A DNA stretch of 33,571 nucleotides from Cyclobacteriaceae bacterium (GTDB lineage Bacteria > Bacteroidota > Bacteroidia > Cytophagales > Cyclobacteriaceae): assembly GCA_024644875.1 (NCBI GenBank), contig JAHEGY010000045.1:1-33571 (forward strand), read 5' to 3'. Position numbers and translations under genes: made by a program. Shown piece by piece: positions 1-8,590 of the stretch. How positions within the stretch are numbered: the stretch's first letter is position 1; each line of letters starts with the position of its first letter. The notes under the pieces were generated by a model. The model had not been told where the DNA came from, made no database searches, and saw nothing but the letters and a program-made list of their open reading frames with translations.

Positions 1-99
1 ATGTATGACTTCCAGATGGTTGAGGACGCCAATATAGCGCTGGAAGCATTGGCTGATGCAGATGTCAAGTCAAACAGAAAAAGACCCTGGAGGGCGTAA
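1..99 (+). CDS. C-terminal end of an unidentified protein (5' truncated)
   Basis: An open frame enters from the left edge and stops at TAA 97-99, giving 32 residues that end in a basic tail (SNRKRPWRA). The first codon in the window happens to be ATG, but the segment is too short to be a credible whole gene and its composition looks coding, so it is read as the end of a gene that starts upstream. I do not recognise the family. A terminal helix of an oxidoreductase is possible but cannot be supported. No clear terminator follows. Confidence 0.55.
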   Translation: MYDFQMVEDANIALEALADADVKSNRKRPWRA

Positions 100-421
100 T
101 TGATTGACAACTTAAAGATTGCAATATTCTATTTTTTTTATTCGCTCCCAGCAAGGAAATATAATTCCTTAAATCAATTATTATTATTGATAACACGATG
201 TTCTACTGTGGTTTCTTCTATTAACAATAATCGTGAATTCTCGGTAACAGTATCCCAAAAGTTTGAGTTTCAATTGAGAATTTCACTATTGCGGAGAATT
301 CATTATTAGACTAAAAATGAAAGGGGTTCTTTTTGGAACTATTTTAAACTTTAGTATCTTTTCAACACCTATTTCGACAAAGTTTTAATAAACAAATATT
401 TAATATTTTAAATCATATTCA
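100..421. other. AT-rich intergenic region
   Basis: No convincing gene lies here. A 69-codon frame at 100-309 needs a TTG start and has no family features. GAATTCTC at 235-242 and GAGAATTC at 294-301 form a distant 8-bp inverted repeat of doubtful meaning. The right part holds the candidate promoter of the stress protein. Confidence 0.6.
332..362 (+). promoter_or_regulatory. Candidate Bacteroidota-type promoter for the universal stress gene
   Basis: TTTG at 332-335 is followed by a 19-nt spacer and TATCTTTT at 355-362. This fits the Bacteroidota housekeeping form TTTG-N19-TAnnTTTG with one mismatch in the -7 element. It would give a leader of roughly 55 nt before the ATG at 422. It was found by eye only. 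Confidence 0.4.
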
Positions 422-1345
422 ATGTATCAGTTTAAAAGAATCCTGGTTGCACTAGATCAAAGTGATAATGATAAGATCTTGTTTCAATTTGTCTCTCATA
501 TTTGCTCGAAAATTGAAATTGACAAAATCTATTTTATTCATGTTACTAAAAGTCTGGAATGGCCTCCGGAAATCATAGACAAATATCCTGATTGTCTTGC
601 CCCACTGGATGAGAATATTCAGCATATGATCCAGGAACAGATCTCAACCAATCTGGCGAAAGATCTTATTCCTGATTCCGAGATCCTGGTACAGGATGGC
701 AATCCTGAAGAGGTTCTTCTAAAAGAAGTGAATATAAAAGAAATTGACTTGCTGGTAATGGGCAAGAAACCAATTGATCAAGGCACAGGTCGAACAGCCA
801 GAAGAATGGCAAATCTTGCCCAATGTTCTGTTGCTTTAGTTTCAAATTCATTCCAAAAAGCACTAAAGACTGAATTTGCCATGATGGTTTCTGTTGATTT
901 TAATGAAAGTAGTTTAAATGCCAGCAAAACAGCTGAAATGATAAGAAGTGCCAATGATGCAAAAATGCTGCTTCATCATGTTTATAGTGTACCTTCAGGA
1001 TATCATTACAGTGGAAAATCCTTCGATGAATTTGCCAAGATCATGAAGAAAAACGCACAGGATAAAATGCTGAAATTGGTGGATAAGGCCAAGTTAGATC
1101 CGGATAAATACAAACAGGTTTATACACTCGATACGAAAAACAATACCGCAAAGAATATAGGCGAGACAGCAGAAAAAGAAAAGGTCCACCTGATAGTGGT
1201 TGGATCTAAGGGTAGAACAAAACCTGCCTCCATATTTTTAGGAAGCACTGCCGAACAACTTGTTACCAATACCGATCTAAATATTCTGATCATTAAAGAC
1301 AAGAAGAGCAACCTGGATCTATTGTCATATCTAACTGACTTATAA
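422..1345 (+). CDS. Universal stress protein with two tandem Usp domains
   Basis: This 307-aa cytoplasmic protein has two Usp alpha/beta domains, about residues 1-145 and 150-300. The second carries the ATP-binding pattern G-x2-G-x9-G-S/T (GSKGRTKPASIFLGST, near residue 261). The equivalent stretch in the first domain (VMGKKPIDQGTGRTARRMA) is degenerate, so probably only the second half binds ATP. The start MYQFKRILVALD is typical of the family and the length matches other tandem Usp proteins. The gene stands alone between long intergenic regions and has its own candidate promoter. Usp proteins assist survival under nutrient or energy stress; the specific role here cannot be read from sequence. 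Confidence 0.93.
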   Translation: MYQFKRILVALDQSDNDKILFQFVSHICSKIEIDKIYFIHVTKSLEWPPEIIDKYPDCLAPLDENIQHMIQEQISTNLAKDLIPDSEILVQDGNPEEVLLKEVNIKEIDLLVMGKKPIDQGTGRTARRMANLAQCSVALVSNSFQKALKTEFAMMVSVDFNESSLNASKTAEMIRSANDAKMLLHHVYSVPSGYHYSGKSFDEFAKIMKKNAQDKMLKLVDKAKLDPDKYKQVYTLDTKNNTAKNIGETAEKEKVHLIVVGSKGRTKPASIFLGSTAEQLVTNTDLNILIIKDKKSNLDLLSYLTDL

Positions 1346-1495
1346 TAAAATCTTTTAAACCCCAAGGTTATTTAGATTTTTAGAATTTACCGAAATACCA
1401 CATCTGCAGGAATAAATCTATCCTGAAATTTTATTTTTATTGTATAAGATTTTAACTTAAATGTATTATCATTTAAATATCTAAACACATGCTCA

Positions 1496-2641
1496 ATGAA
1501 TACTATTAAAGCTGCTGTTGCCGGCCTGGGATTTATTGGTCCGGCTCATGTTGAGGCCCTTCGCAGACTTCCTGGAATCGAAGTGGTAGCCATATCTGAT
1601 GTTTCACTTGAGGTAGCAGAGAAAAAAGCCGAAGAACTTGGGATTAAACATTTTTATAGTGATTTTGATGAGTTGATCAACCATCCCGGTATTGACTGTG
1701 TCCACATCTGTACTCCCAACAACCTGCATTATCCAATGGCTAAAGATGCTTTGAAGCACGGCATTCATGTGGTATGCGAAAAACCCCTCGCAATGACCAT
1801 AAATGAAGCCGTTTACCTCAATGAATTGGGCATTAAATCCGGACTGGTCAATGCGGTTCACTTCAATATTAGATATTACCCCCTTGTCAGGCATATGCGT
1901 GCTGCACGGATGAAGGGAGAGTTGGGCGAAGTTTACTCAGTCATCGGATCTTATCTTCAGGACTGGTTGTTTTACGAAACGGATTATAACTGGAGACTTG
2001 AGGCGGATAAATCAGGCGAATCCAAGGCAATCGCAGATATTGGTTCCCACTTGATGGATTTATTGGAATATATCACCGGTTTGCAAATAGTTGAGGTTAT
2101 GGCCGATTTTGCAACCATACATCCTACGAGGAAGAAACCACTTAAACCCATTGAAACATATTCCGGGAAATTGCTTAGACCTGAAGACTATGAAAATGTA
2201 CCGATTGAAACTGAAGATTATGCTACAGTAATGTTGCGTTTTAATAATGGGAAAAAAGGTGTAATTACTGTCAGCCAGGTTTCGGCAGGTCGTAAAAATC
2301 AGCTAAAGCTGGAAATTGCAGGATCCGGTCTCACTTTTGCCTGGAACTCTGAGAACCCGAATGAACTCTGGACAGGAAAAAGGGATTCTGCCAATGAGGT
2401 TCTGATGAGAGACCCATCCCTGGTAGACAAGGATAGTCGTGGAATTATTTCTTTTCCGGGTGGACATAATGAAGGTTTTCCGGATACCAGCAAACAGATA
2501 TTCAAGGAGATTTATGAAGATGTCCGGAATGGTAGATCCACCAATCCACCTTATCCTACTTTTAAAGACGGATTGAGAGAGCTGATATTATGTGAAAAGA
2601 TCATAGAGAGCAATAAGAAACAGATCTGGGTTAAAGTATAG
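1496..2641 (+). CDS. Gfo/Idh/MocA family NAD(P)-dependent oxidoreductase (cytoplasmic)
   Basis: This 381-aa protein has an N-terminal Rossmann fold with GLGFIG at residues 10-15 and the family motif CEKPLAM, in which E95-K96-P97 contribute the cofactor-side lysine. The C-terminal alpha/beta domain includes the segment around DIGSHLMDLLEYITG, whose His lies where many family members have a substrate-site residue. No signal peptide is present, unlike the two later family members in this window, so it acts in the cytoplasm, probably oxidising or reducing a sugar or cyclitol. It is convergent with the MFS transporter gene, separated by 33 bp. The substrate cannot be assigned. Confidence 0.93.
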   Translation: MNTIKAAVAGLGFIGPAHVEALRRLPGIEVVAISDVSLEVAEKKAEELGIKHFYSDFDELINHPGIDCVHICTPNNLHYPMAKDALKHGIHVVCEKPLAMTINEAVYLNELGIKSGLVNAVHFNIRYYPLVRHMRAARMKGELGEVYSVIGSYLQDWLFYETDYNWRLEADKSGESKAIADIGSHLMDLLEYITGLQIVEVMADFATIHPTRKKPLKPIETYSGKLLRPEDYENVPIETEDYATVMLRFNNGKKGVITVSQVSAGRKNQLKLEIAGSGLTFAWNSENPNELWTGKRDSANEVLMRDPSLVDKDSRGIISFPGGHNEGFPDTSKQIFKEIYEDVRNGRSTNPPYPTFKDGLRELILCEKIIESNKKQIWVKV

Positions 2642-2674
2642 GTCTAAAAACGAAATAGAATTAAAACCTGAAAA

Positions 2675-3940
2675 TCAAGATTTTCTCCTTTTGAAACTGA
2701 TGGTCTTATTGGACACAAGCGGCTTAGCCCATAACCCAATGCTGAATATATAAGCCAATGTAACGAAATTAAACATCATCCCGACCTTTAGCGTGGTCAG
2801 ATCACTCAGACCTCCAATCAGTAACTGGACAACTGCACCACCCATTATCCCTGTCATCAGTATTCCGGCAAAAGAACCATGGTGTTTTGAAACGGAATTC
2901 AATGCAAGCGAAATAATAATCGGATACATGACTGACATAAAAAATCCTACCAGAGGAAATGCATACAATGATAAGGTCCTGCTTCCCAGCAATGCAAAGA
3001 GAAGACTGATAATAGCCGCCAGTGTAAACCATCTTAATACCAGTTTACTATCCAGAAGTTTCAGTAAAACAAGACCCAGTAATCCTCCAATCGTCATTAA
3101 TCCCCAGAAGTTGGCGACAGCATTCGCACCAACCGTTTCATAATCATACCCATGATATTGGGATAGGAACTTCGACATCCAATATGAAACCCCCTGTTCG
3201 GTCCCGACATAGGCAAAGATCCCCAGGAAAAACAGAATGACATACCGGTTCTTAAAAAGATCAAAATAACTTTCTCTGGTACCTACTTTTTCATCTTCCT
3301 TCAATTCTACCTTCGGAAAACGTGTCATCAGAATCAAAACCACCATGGCTATAGAGATCAGGCCAAAGACCCAGTATACGGAAACCCATGACATGGATTC
3401 AGGAACAAGCCCTGAAAGCGTAGAAATAAACGGATTTGTATTTGCCTCATCTGCTATGCCGGTAACGAGCCAGGAATACATCTTAGGGCTGACAAACGAA
3501 GCAGATCCAAAGACCAGCTGGGCGATGACAGAATAGAAAGCGAAATGTTCCTCACCTCCGGCAACTCTGAGCAAGGGATTTATAATCACCTGAAGCATGG
3601 CCATTCCGGCTCCAATAGTAAATAACGAAATGATATATATTCGGAAGGTTGGAAAACTGGCGAAAAGAAGCGATCCGATCAATGCCAGGATAAAGGCCAC
3701 GATCAACATTTTCTTTTCCCTGTATTTTTCTACCAGAAAACCGGAGGGAATTGACATCACCCCGTAAGCAATAAAAAAGGAAAAAGGCAGGAATCCTGCC
3801 AGGGTTTCATTCAGTGAATAACTAGCTGAGGCACTGGGATTAAGGGTTCCAAGTATGTTGGTCAAAAAGGAAATAACAAAAAATATAAGTATGACCAGAA
3901 AAACCTTGAAATAACTTCTTTGTGTATCGGTGGTATTCAT
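2675..3940 (-). CDS. MFS sugar:H+ symporter, FucP/GluP type
   Basis: This 421-aa protein has about 12 hydrophobic segments. The first half contains the FucP/GluP-like stretch GAGMAMLQVIINPLLRVAGG, followed by aromatic-rich helices. The family takes up fucose, glucose, galactose or GlcNAc across the inner membrane with protons. The start MNTTDTQRSY precedes the first helix directly. It lies 30 bp downstream of the GH2 gene on the same strand, so the two are probably cotranscribed and the transporter is expected to import the sugar released by that enzyme. Sequence alone does not tell fucose, hexose and amino-sugar carriers apart. Confidence 0.88.
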   Translation of the reverse strand: MNTTDTQRSYFKVFLVILIFFVISFLTNILGTLNPSASASYSLNETLAGFLPFSFFIAYGVMSIPSGFLVEKYREKKMLIVAFILALIGSLLFASFPTFRIYIISLFTIGAGMAMLQVIINPLLRVAGGEEHFAFYSVIAQLVFGSASFVSPKMYSWLVTGIADEANTNPFISTLSGLVPESMSWVSVYWVFGLISIAMVVLILMTRFPKVELKEDEKVGTRESYFDLFKNRYVILFFLGIFAYVGTEQGVSYWMSKFLSQYHGYDYETVGANAVANFWGLMTIGGLLGLVLLKLLDSKLVLRWFTLAAIISLLFALLGSRTLSLYAFPLVGFFMSVMYPIIISLALNSVSKHHGSFAGILMTGIMGGAVVQLLIGGLSDLTTLKVGMMFNFVTLAYIFSIGLWAKPLVSNKTISFKRRKS

Positions 3941-3970
3941 CCTTCGTTTTTTTTTATAATTATACTTGTT

Positions 3971-6583
3971 TTATTTTTCCATGTTCCAAAATATACTGGC
4001 TAAGGAGATGGTATCATCTTTATAATCTTTCCGGTTAACATATCCCATGATCTCCCTTTCTTCACCTGGCAATAAGGTCACGTAATTATCTTCCCAATAA
4101 ACTGGCAGGATGGCAGATCCGCTGTTATCTTTCAAGGTAAGTTCATTAAAAAATGCTATTTTATCCGAAATATTCTTCAGACTCACTGACACTTCCACCC
4201 TGTCACCAAGCTCAGCACTTGAAAATATTACTTCAACCATAGCCTTGGGCATTTTGTAAATACCCGTCATGTCGGCATAGGACTTGTTTGGTGTCACATG
4301 CCATTGCGTATTTTCCCAATCCAGTACATCTTCCTTGTTCGATAGCCAATAAAAATTTCTTCCTATATTTTTCCCTTCCTGGTTTTTTAGCCGGAGATCT
4401 AAAAAGTAGGTGGTAGTCAGGCCCTGAAGAACGGGCATATCAAATATCTTTTCGGAAGCGTTCGCTTGAATTCCCATGTTCAGCGTTTTAGAAAAAAGCT
4501 CTTTACTATTGATGTCAAATACCCGGATCTCAGCAGTAAGGCCTTCTACTTGGTGATTATACACATTCGAAAGATATATGTCTTTATCTCCATAGTTATA
4601 TATTATATTTAATGGCTGAAGGGCAGTCTTCGTTCCGAAATATGCGCCAGTAGGATTCAGGTACCAATCATACAGTTGCCATAGCATATTAGGAAAAGCA
4701 GAATTCAACATCCATTGTATAACGCCAGTAGCGTTGTGCTTATTCACAACAAAAGCTTCGAACATGGCCCTTACAGCTTCATAGTTAGACATTTGGGCTT
4801 TAAGAGCAAATTCTTCGACATCAGCTGATTCTCCATATCTACCTTTAAAAGGATTTATCCATAACTCAAATGATGCAAATTCGTTTCTACCGGTATGATA
4901 ATCCCATATTTCATTCATTGGCCAGAGGTCTTTTTCCGGGATCATTTTTTTGATACTTTCCAGTACAGGAGGTTGTAAACCCGGACCTGTTTCCGTATTG
5001 AAGCCATAAGCTCCTCCATTTTCCGTATCCAGGTACCAGTAATTAGGGGTAACATAGTGATATGGTCCTAACATTTTCACAGCAGTAGGTCCGGTAACAT
5101 CACTTTCCTGGTACTTGCAGCTGCCCAAAATAGGCCTGGTGCCATCTTCTTCCAATATGGATTTATTCAATAGTGTCTCCAGTTCAGGTCGCAATAGCTT
5201 ATCACTGCCGTAAACCCATAAGAATACACTGGGATGGTTCCGCAACCATTTTACCTGATCCATATACGCTCTGGCATGGGCGGTAAACTCTTCCGGAGTA
5301 TTGATCATCAAAAATTCCTCTTCCTTCCGGCCACAATATCCTTCCCACTCCCATTGGCAACTCCAGCCAATCATTACGAGGATCCCATTTTCATCGGCCA
5401 TTTCATATATTTTCTGATTTCTTCCCCAGAATCCTTCCAGGCGAATAGTATTCAGGTTCATTTGCTTCACATAATTAAGTTGTGCTTCAACTTTTTCATC
5501 CGGATCAGCAAGAAGAACATCATCCACCCAGCCAGCACCCATAATCTGTACCTTTTTACCATTAATTTTATAGCCACGATGCCCGTTTTCATTAATATAA
5601 TCCTTTACATCCCTGATCCCGAACCTGACGGAAGCGTGATCTGATGTATTCTGATCAATGGAAATGTTCATATCCATAGAATACATTTCAGGATCTCCCA
5701 AATGATTAGGCCACCAGATCCGTGGATTTTTAATATTCAGGCCCGGAGTATTTTCCGGACTGAATATTACCTTTCTGGTTTCTCCGCTTTCTAAAGATAT
5801 ATCTTGAGAAAAAGATATATCCTCAATATTTCCCCGAACTGTACATTCAACTTCGGAACTGGCATGATTCGTTAATTCAGCGGTGATGGTTAATGTAGCC
5901 TCTTCCAGTGTTTCCGTATTCAAATCTGGTTTCACAAATACATGCTTCATGGAAACAGGACCTGATTTTAATAATTTTACAGGCCTCCACAAACCTAAAT
6001 TATTATCAGGTGGCCAGGGATTCCAGTCTACAAATCCAATTGTCAGATCGCCTCGGACAGGTGGTATTACCTCTACAGCAAGTACATTCTCTCCCTTACG
6101 CAAATGATCTGTAATCTGGAAATTAAAAATTCTAAAACATCCTTCAACATCTTTCGATCCAGCAATTAAGTTTCCATTCAACCAGATATTCGCTTTATAG
6201 TTGAGGCCCTCAAAAATAAGTTGATAGTTTTCCTTGCTATCTTTCGTGTCGAGGTTAAAAGATGTCCGGTACCACCATGGGATCTCAAACTGTTCCTTAG
6301 GAATCTTATCAAAATTATCACCCATAAATATATTCTCATAGACGCCATTCTGTACCAAAACAGAAAGCACTGTGTTCGGAACTGTGGTATTATACCACCT
6401 ATCTGTCATAAAATCAGGTTCGGAAATAATACTTCCGTCATCGGACACATCAGCTGATGAAAATACCTGCCAGTTTTCTTCAAGAATTAAATCTTCACTT
6501 AGATCTTGAGGATCTTCAGTGCACGATATAATAGTTAGCGCTCCCGCTATTGCTATTAGTAATATTTCTGAAATTCTATTCAT
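3971..6583 (-). CDS. GH2 lipoprotein, exo-beta-D-glucosaminidase-like
   Basis: An 870-aa protein when started at the ATG at 6583, preceded by AGAAGGA; a start at 6610 would put nine residues before the signal peptide. The N-terminus MNRISEILLIAIAG ends in the lipobox IISC (Cys21) followed by acidic residues, which suggests export to the outer membrane surface. The order is sugar-binding jelly roll, Ig-like domain, TIM barrel and C-terminal Ig-like domains. The barrel has VYGSD (Asp461) followed by a Pro-containing helix and NTETGPG (Glu531). This matches the CsxA-type exo-beta-glucosaminidase subfamily, which uses an Asp as acid/base and a Glu in TET as nucleophile. Plant-type endo-beta-mannosidases and beta-mannosidases are related alternatives. 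Context of N- and 6-O-sulfatase-like genes favours glucosamine. Confidence 0.85.
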   Translation of the reverse strand: MNRISEILLIAIAGALTIISCTEDPQDLSEDLILEENWQVFSSADVSDDGSIISEPDFMTDRWYNTTVPNTVLSVLVQNGVYENIFMGDNFDKIPKEQFEIPWWYRTSFNLDTKDSKENYQLIFEGLNYKANIWLNGNLIAGSKDVEGCFRIFNFQITDHLRKGENVLAVEVIPPVRGDLTIGFVDWNPWPPDNNLGLWRPVKLLKSGPVSMKHVFVKPDLNTETLEEATLTITAELTNHASSEVECTVRGNIEDISFSQDISLESGETRKVIFSPENTPGLNIKNPRIWWPNHLGDPEMYSMDMNISIDQNTSDHASVRFGIRDVKDYINENGHRGYKINGKKVQIMGAGWVDDVLLADPDEKVEAQLNYVKQMNLNTIRLEGFWGRNQKIYEMADENGILVMIGWSCQWEWEGYCGRKEEEFLMINTPEEFTAHARAYMDQVKWLRNHPSVFLWVYGSDKLLRPELETLLNKSILEEDGTRPILGSCKYQESDVTGPTAVKMLGPYHYVTPNYWYLDTENGGAYGFNTETGPGLQPPVLESIKKMIPEKDLWPMNEIWDYHTGRNEFASFELWINPFKGRYGESADVEEFALKAQMSNYEAVRAMFEAFVVNKHNATGVIQWMLNSAFPNMLWQLYDWYLNPTGAYFGTKTALQPLNIIYNYGDKDIYLSNVYNHQVEGLTAEIRVFDINSKELFSKTLNMGIQANASEKIFDMPVLQGLTTTYFLDLRLKNQEGKNIGRNFYWLSNKEDVLDWENTQWHVTPNKSYADMTGIYKMPKAMVEVIFSSAELGDRVEVSVSLKNISDKIAFFNELTLKDNSGSAILPVYWEDNYVTLLPGEEREIMGYVNRKDYKDDTISLASIFWNMEK

Positions 6584-6830
6584 TATTCCTTCTAGAGTAT
6601 TTGAAATCAATATTTATATAAAAAAGTGAAAGTTCGGAATATGCTTATCATAAAAATCAGTAACCGAAATTTTTATTAAAAAATATTACAAAGAGATACA
6701 ATGTAAATTTAAAATAAATAATATTTAAACGCAGAACTGGTATAATATATATTTTGGAATTTCAAATGCAACATATACTTTTAAGATTTAATATCGATAC
6801 TTTCACGGGATATTGTATAACTTGAAAATC

Positions 6831-8408
6831 ATGAAGCGTTTTATCATTATTTATTGCCTGACTCACCTGTTTTCTTATTGCCATCCTCCTTCAGATCCGG
6901 GTGAGCGGCGACCAAATATTTTATTTGCCATTGCGGATGATGCATCCTTCCCACATATGGGTGCATATGGTACGAATTGGGTAAAAACACCTGCTTTTGA
7001 CCGTGTTGCCCGCGAAGGTATCCTCTTTATGAATTGCTATACACCGAACGCAAAATGTGCTCCTTCCCGATCCTGTATCCTCACTGGCCGTAATTCCTGG
7101 CAACTGGAGGAAGCCGCCAACCACTGGCCGTTCTTCCCTCTGAAATTTAAGACCTACGCTGAATCATTAAGTGAGAACGGATATTTTGTCGGCTATACAG
7201 CAAAAGGATGGGGACCCGGCATCCCGGGAGAAATTGATGGAAAAAAACGCCAGCTTACCGGCATCCCTTTTAATGATCATACACTGGAAGCACCAGCAAA
7301 ATTCATTAATTCAAATGATTATGCTGCTAATTTCAAAGCCTTTTTGGAATCAAGACCCGATGAAAAGCCCTTCTGCTTCTGGTACGGAAGTACGGAGCCC
7401 CACAGAGCCTATGAATTTAAGGCAGGTATTAAATATGGAGGTAAGTCGATTGAGGAGATAAAAGAAGTACCTCCTTTCTGGCCGGAAGTGGACAGCATCA
7501 AGGTGGATATCCTGGACTATGCGTATGAAATTGAGTGGTTTGACCAGCACCTCCAGGAAATGCTGGCCTTACTTGAAGAAAAGGGAGAATTGGATAATAC
7601 CCTTGTTGTTGTAACCGCTGATAATGGAATGCCCTTTCCAAGGGTAAAAGGACAGGTTTATGAATATTCCAACCATCTGCCACTGGCGATAATGTGGAAA
7701 GATGGCATTAATAATCCTGGACGTACGGTAGAAGATTTTGTGAATTTCATTGACTTTGCCCCTACATTCCTTGATCTGGCAGGAATTCCAGAAACAATGT
7801 CAGGCATGGCAGCCATAGAAGGAACTAGTCTGACCGACATTTTTAACTCAAAGAATGATGGTCAGGTTAATCCGGCTAGAAATTTTGTGCTGCTTGGCAA
7901 GGAAAAACACGATGTCGGTCGCCCCGGTGATGTGGGCTATCCCGTCAGGGGAATTATTAAAGATGGTTACCTTTACCTGAGGAATTTTAAAACAGACCGC
8001 TGGCCGGCTGGCAATCCGGAAACCGGGTATCTTAATACAGATGGGAGTCCAACAAAAACAGTAATTCTAAATGATAGAAGAAATAAAGGTGAAAGCGAAT
8101 ACTGGCAATTGAATTTTGGGAGGCGTATAGAAGAAGAATTATATAATATTAAAGAAGATCCTTACTGCCTAAACAACCTGGCTCTGAATCTAAGCTATTC
8201 GGAGATCATGGATAAACTTAAATTGGATATGGCCAGCAAACTGGAAGATCAGGAGGATCCCAGGATGGCAGGAAATGGAGATATCTTCGACAGTTATCTT
8301 TACTCCAATGAGGCAGACCAGAATTTCTATGAAAGATTCATGGCCGGCGAGGAAGTTCAGGCCGGGTGGGTTAATGAAAGCGACTTTGAGAAAGAAAACA
8401 TTGACTGA
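6831..8408 (+). CDS. Sulfatase, heparan N-sulfatase (sulfamidase)-like, S1 family
   Basis: A 525-aa exported sulfatase of the alkaline phosphatase superfamily, starting at the ATG at 6831; a TTG 18 bp upstream would only lengthen the basic N-terminus. A hydrophobic signal ([17 protein letters not shown]) is present; the FSYC site is a poor lipobox, so lipidation is uncertain. Asp36-Asp37 (ADD) bind calcium and Cys76 in [12 protein letters not shown] is the residue converted to formylglycine. STEPHRAYE and TADNGMP supply the other active-site positions. The phrase [13 protein letters not shown] and the region after the signature resemble sulfamidase-like S1 enzymes that remove N-sulfate from glucosamine. 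It is first in an operon-like row; activation needs a formylglycine-generating or anSME enzyme not seen in this window. Confidence 0.87.
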   Translation: MKRFIIIYCLTHLFSYCHPPSDPGERRPNILFAIADDASFPHMGAYGTNWVKTPAFDRVAREGILFMNCYTPNAKCAPSRSCILTGRNSWQLEEAANHWPFFPLKFKTYAESLSENGYFVGYTAKGWGPGIPGEIDGKKRQLTGIPFNDHTLEAPAKFINSNDYAANFKAFLESRPDEKPFCFWYGSTEPHRAYEFKAGIKYGGKSIEEIKEVPPFWPEVDSIKVDILDYAYEIEWFDQHLQEMLALLEEKGELDNTLVVVTADNGMPFPRVKGQVYEYSNHLPLAIMWKDGINNPGRTVEDFVNFIDFAPTFLDLAGIPETMSGMAAIEGTSLTDIFNSKNDGQVNPARNFVLLGKEKHDVGRPGDVGYPVRGIIKDGYLYLRNFKTDRWPAGNPETGYLNTDGSPTKTVILNDRRNKGESEYWQLNFGRRIEEELYNIKEDPYCLNNLALNLSYSEIMDKLKLDMASKLEDQEDPRMAGNGDIFDSYLYSNEADQNFYERFMAGEEVQAGWVNESDFEKENID

Positions 8409-8432
8409 AATGAATCATAAAATCTCATATAA

Positions 8433-8590
8433 AAATTTTAACCTTGTGAATCTAACTCTGTGAATTTAATCCTTTGAATTAAACTCATGAATATAATCTT
8501 CTGAATTAAAATCTATGAATTTAATCGTGTCAATTAAACTCTGTGAACTAAATACTATGAATTTAACCCTGTGAATTTAACCTTGTGAAA
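8433..8590. repeat. Tandem array of 14-bp degenerate repeats, about 11 copies
   Basis: The gap between the sulfatase and the next gene is filled by imperfect direct repeats of the form TGTGAATTTAACCC. The TGA core begins at 8447, 8461, 8475, 8488, 8502, 8516, 8530 (as TCA), 8544, 8558, 8572 and 8586, so the step is 14 bp every time except one of 13. The last copy supplies the GTG start codon (8585) of the downstream gene. Each unit has a start-like GTG or ATG, and most have a TAA; since 14 is not a multiple of 3, no long frame can run through it. Confidence 0.9.

Noticed and set aside
100-309. 69-codon open frame after the first partial gene
   Set aside because: It needs a TTG start, is low in charged residues, has no motif, and lies in AT-rich DNA with no supporting signals.
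2802-3032. Open frames opposite or out of frame with the MFS transporter and other long genes
   Set aside because: They lie inside well-supported genes and show no protein-like features of their own.
6738-6760. TATAAT-like box upstream of the first sulfatase as a promoter
   Set aside because: Bacteroidota housekeeping sigma factors do not use the TATAAT form, and the nearby TATATTTTG is off by one from TAnnTTTG.
8433-8590. Reading the 14-bp repeats as a CRISPR array
   Set aside because: The unit is far too short, copies touch each other without spacers, and no cas gene is near.
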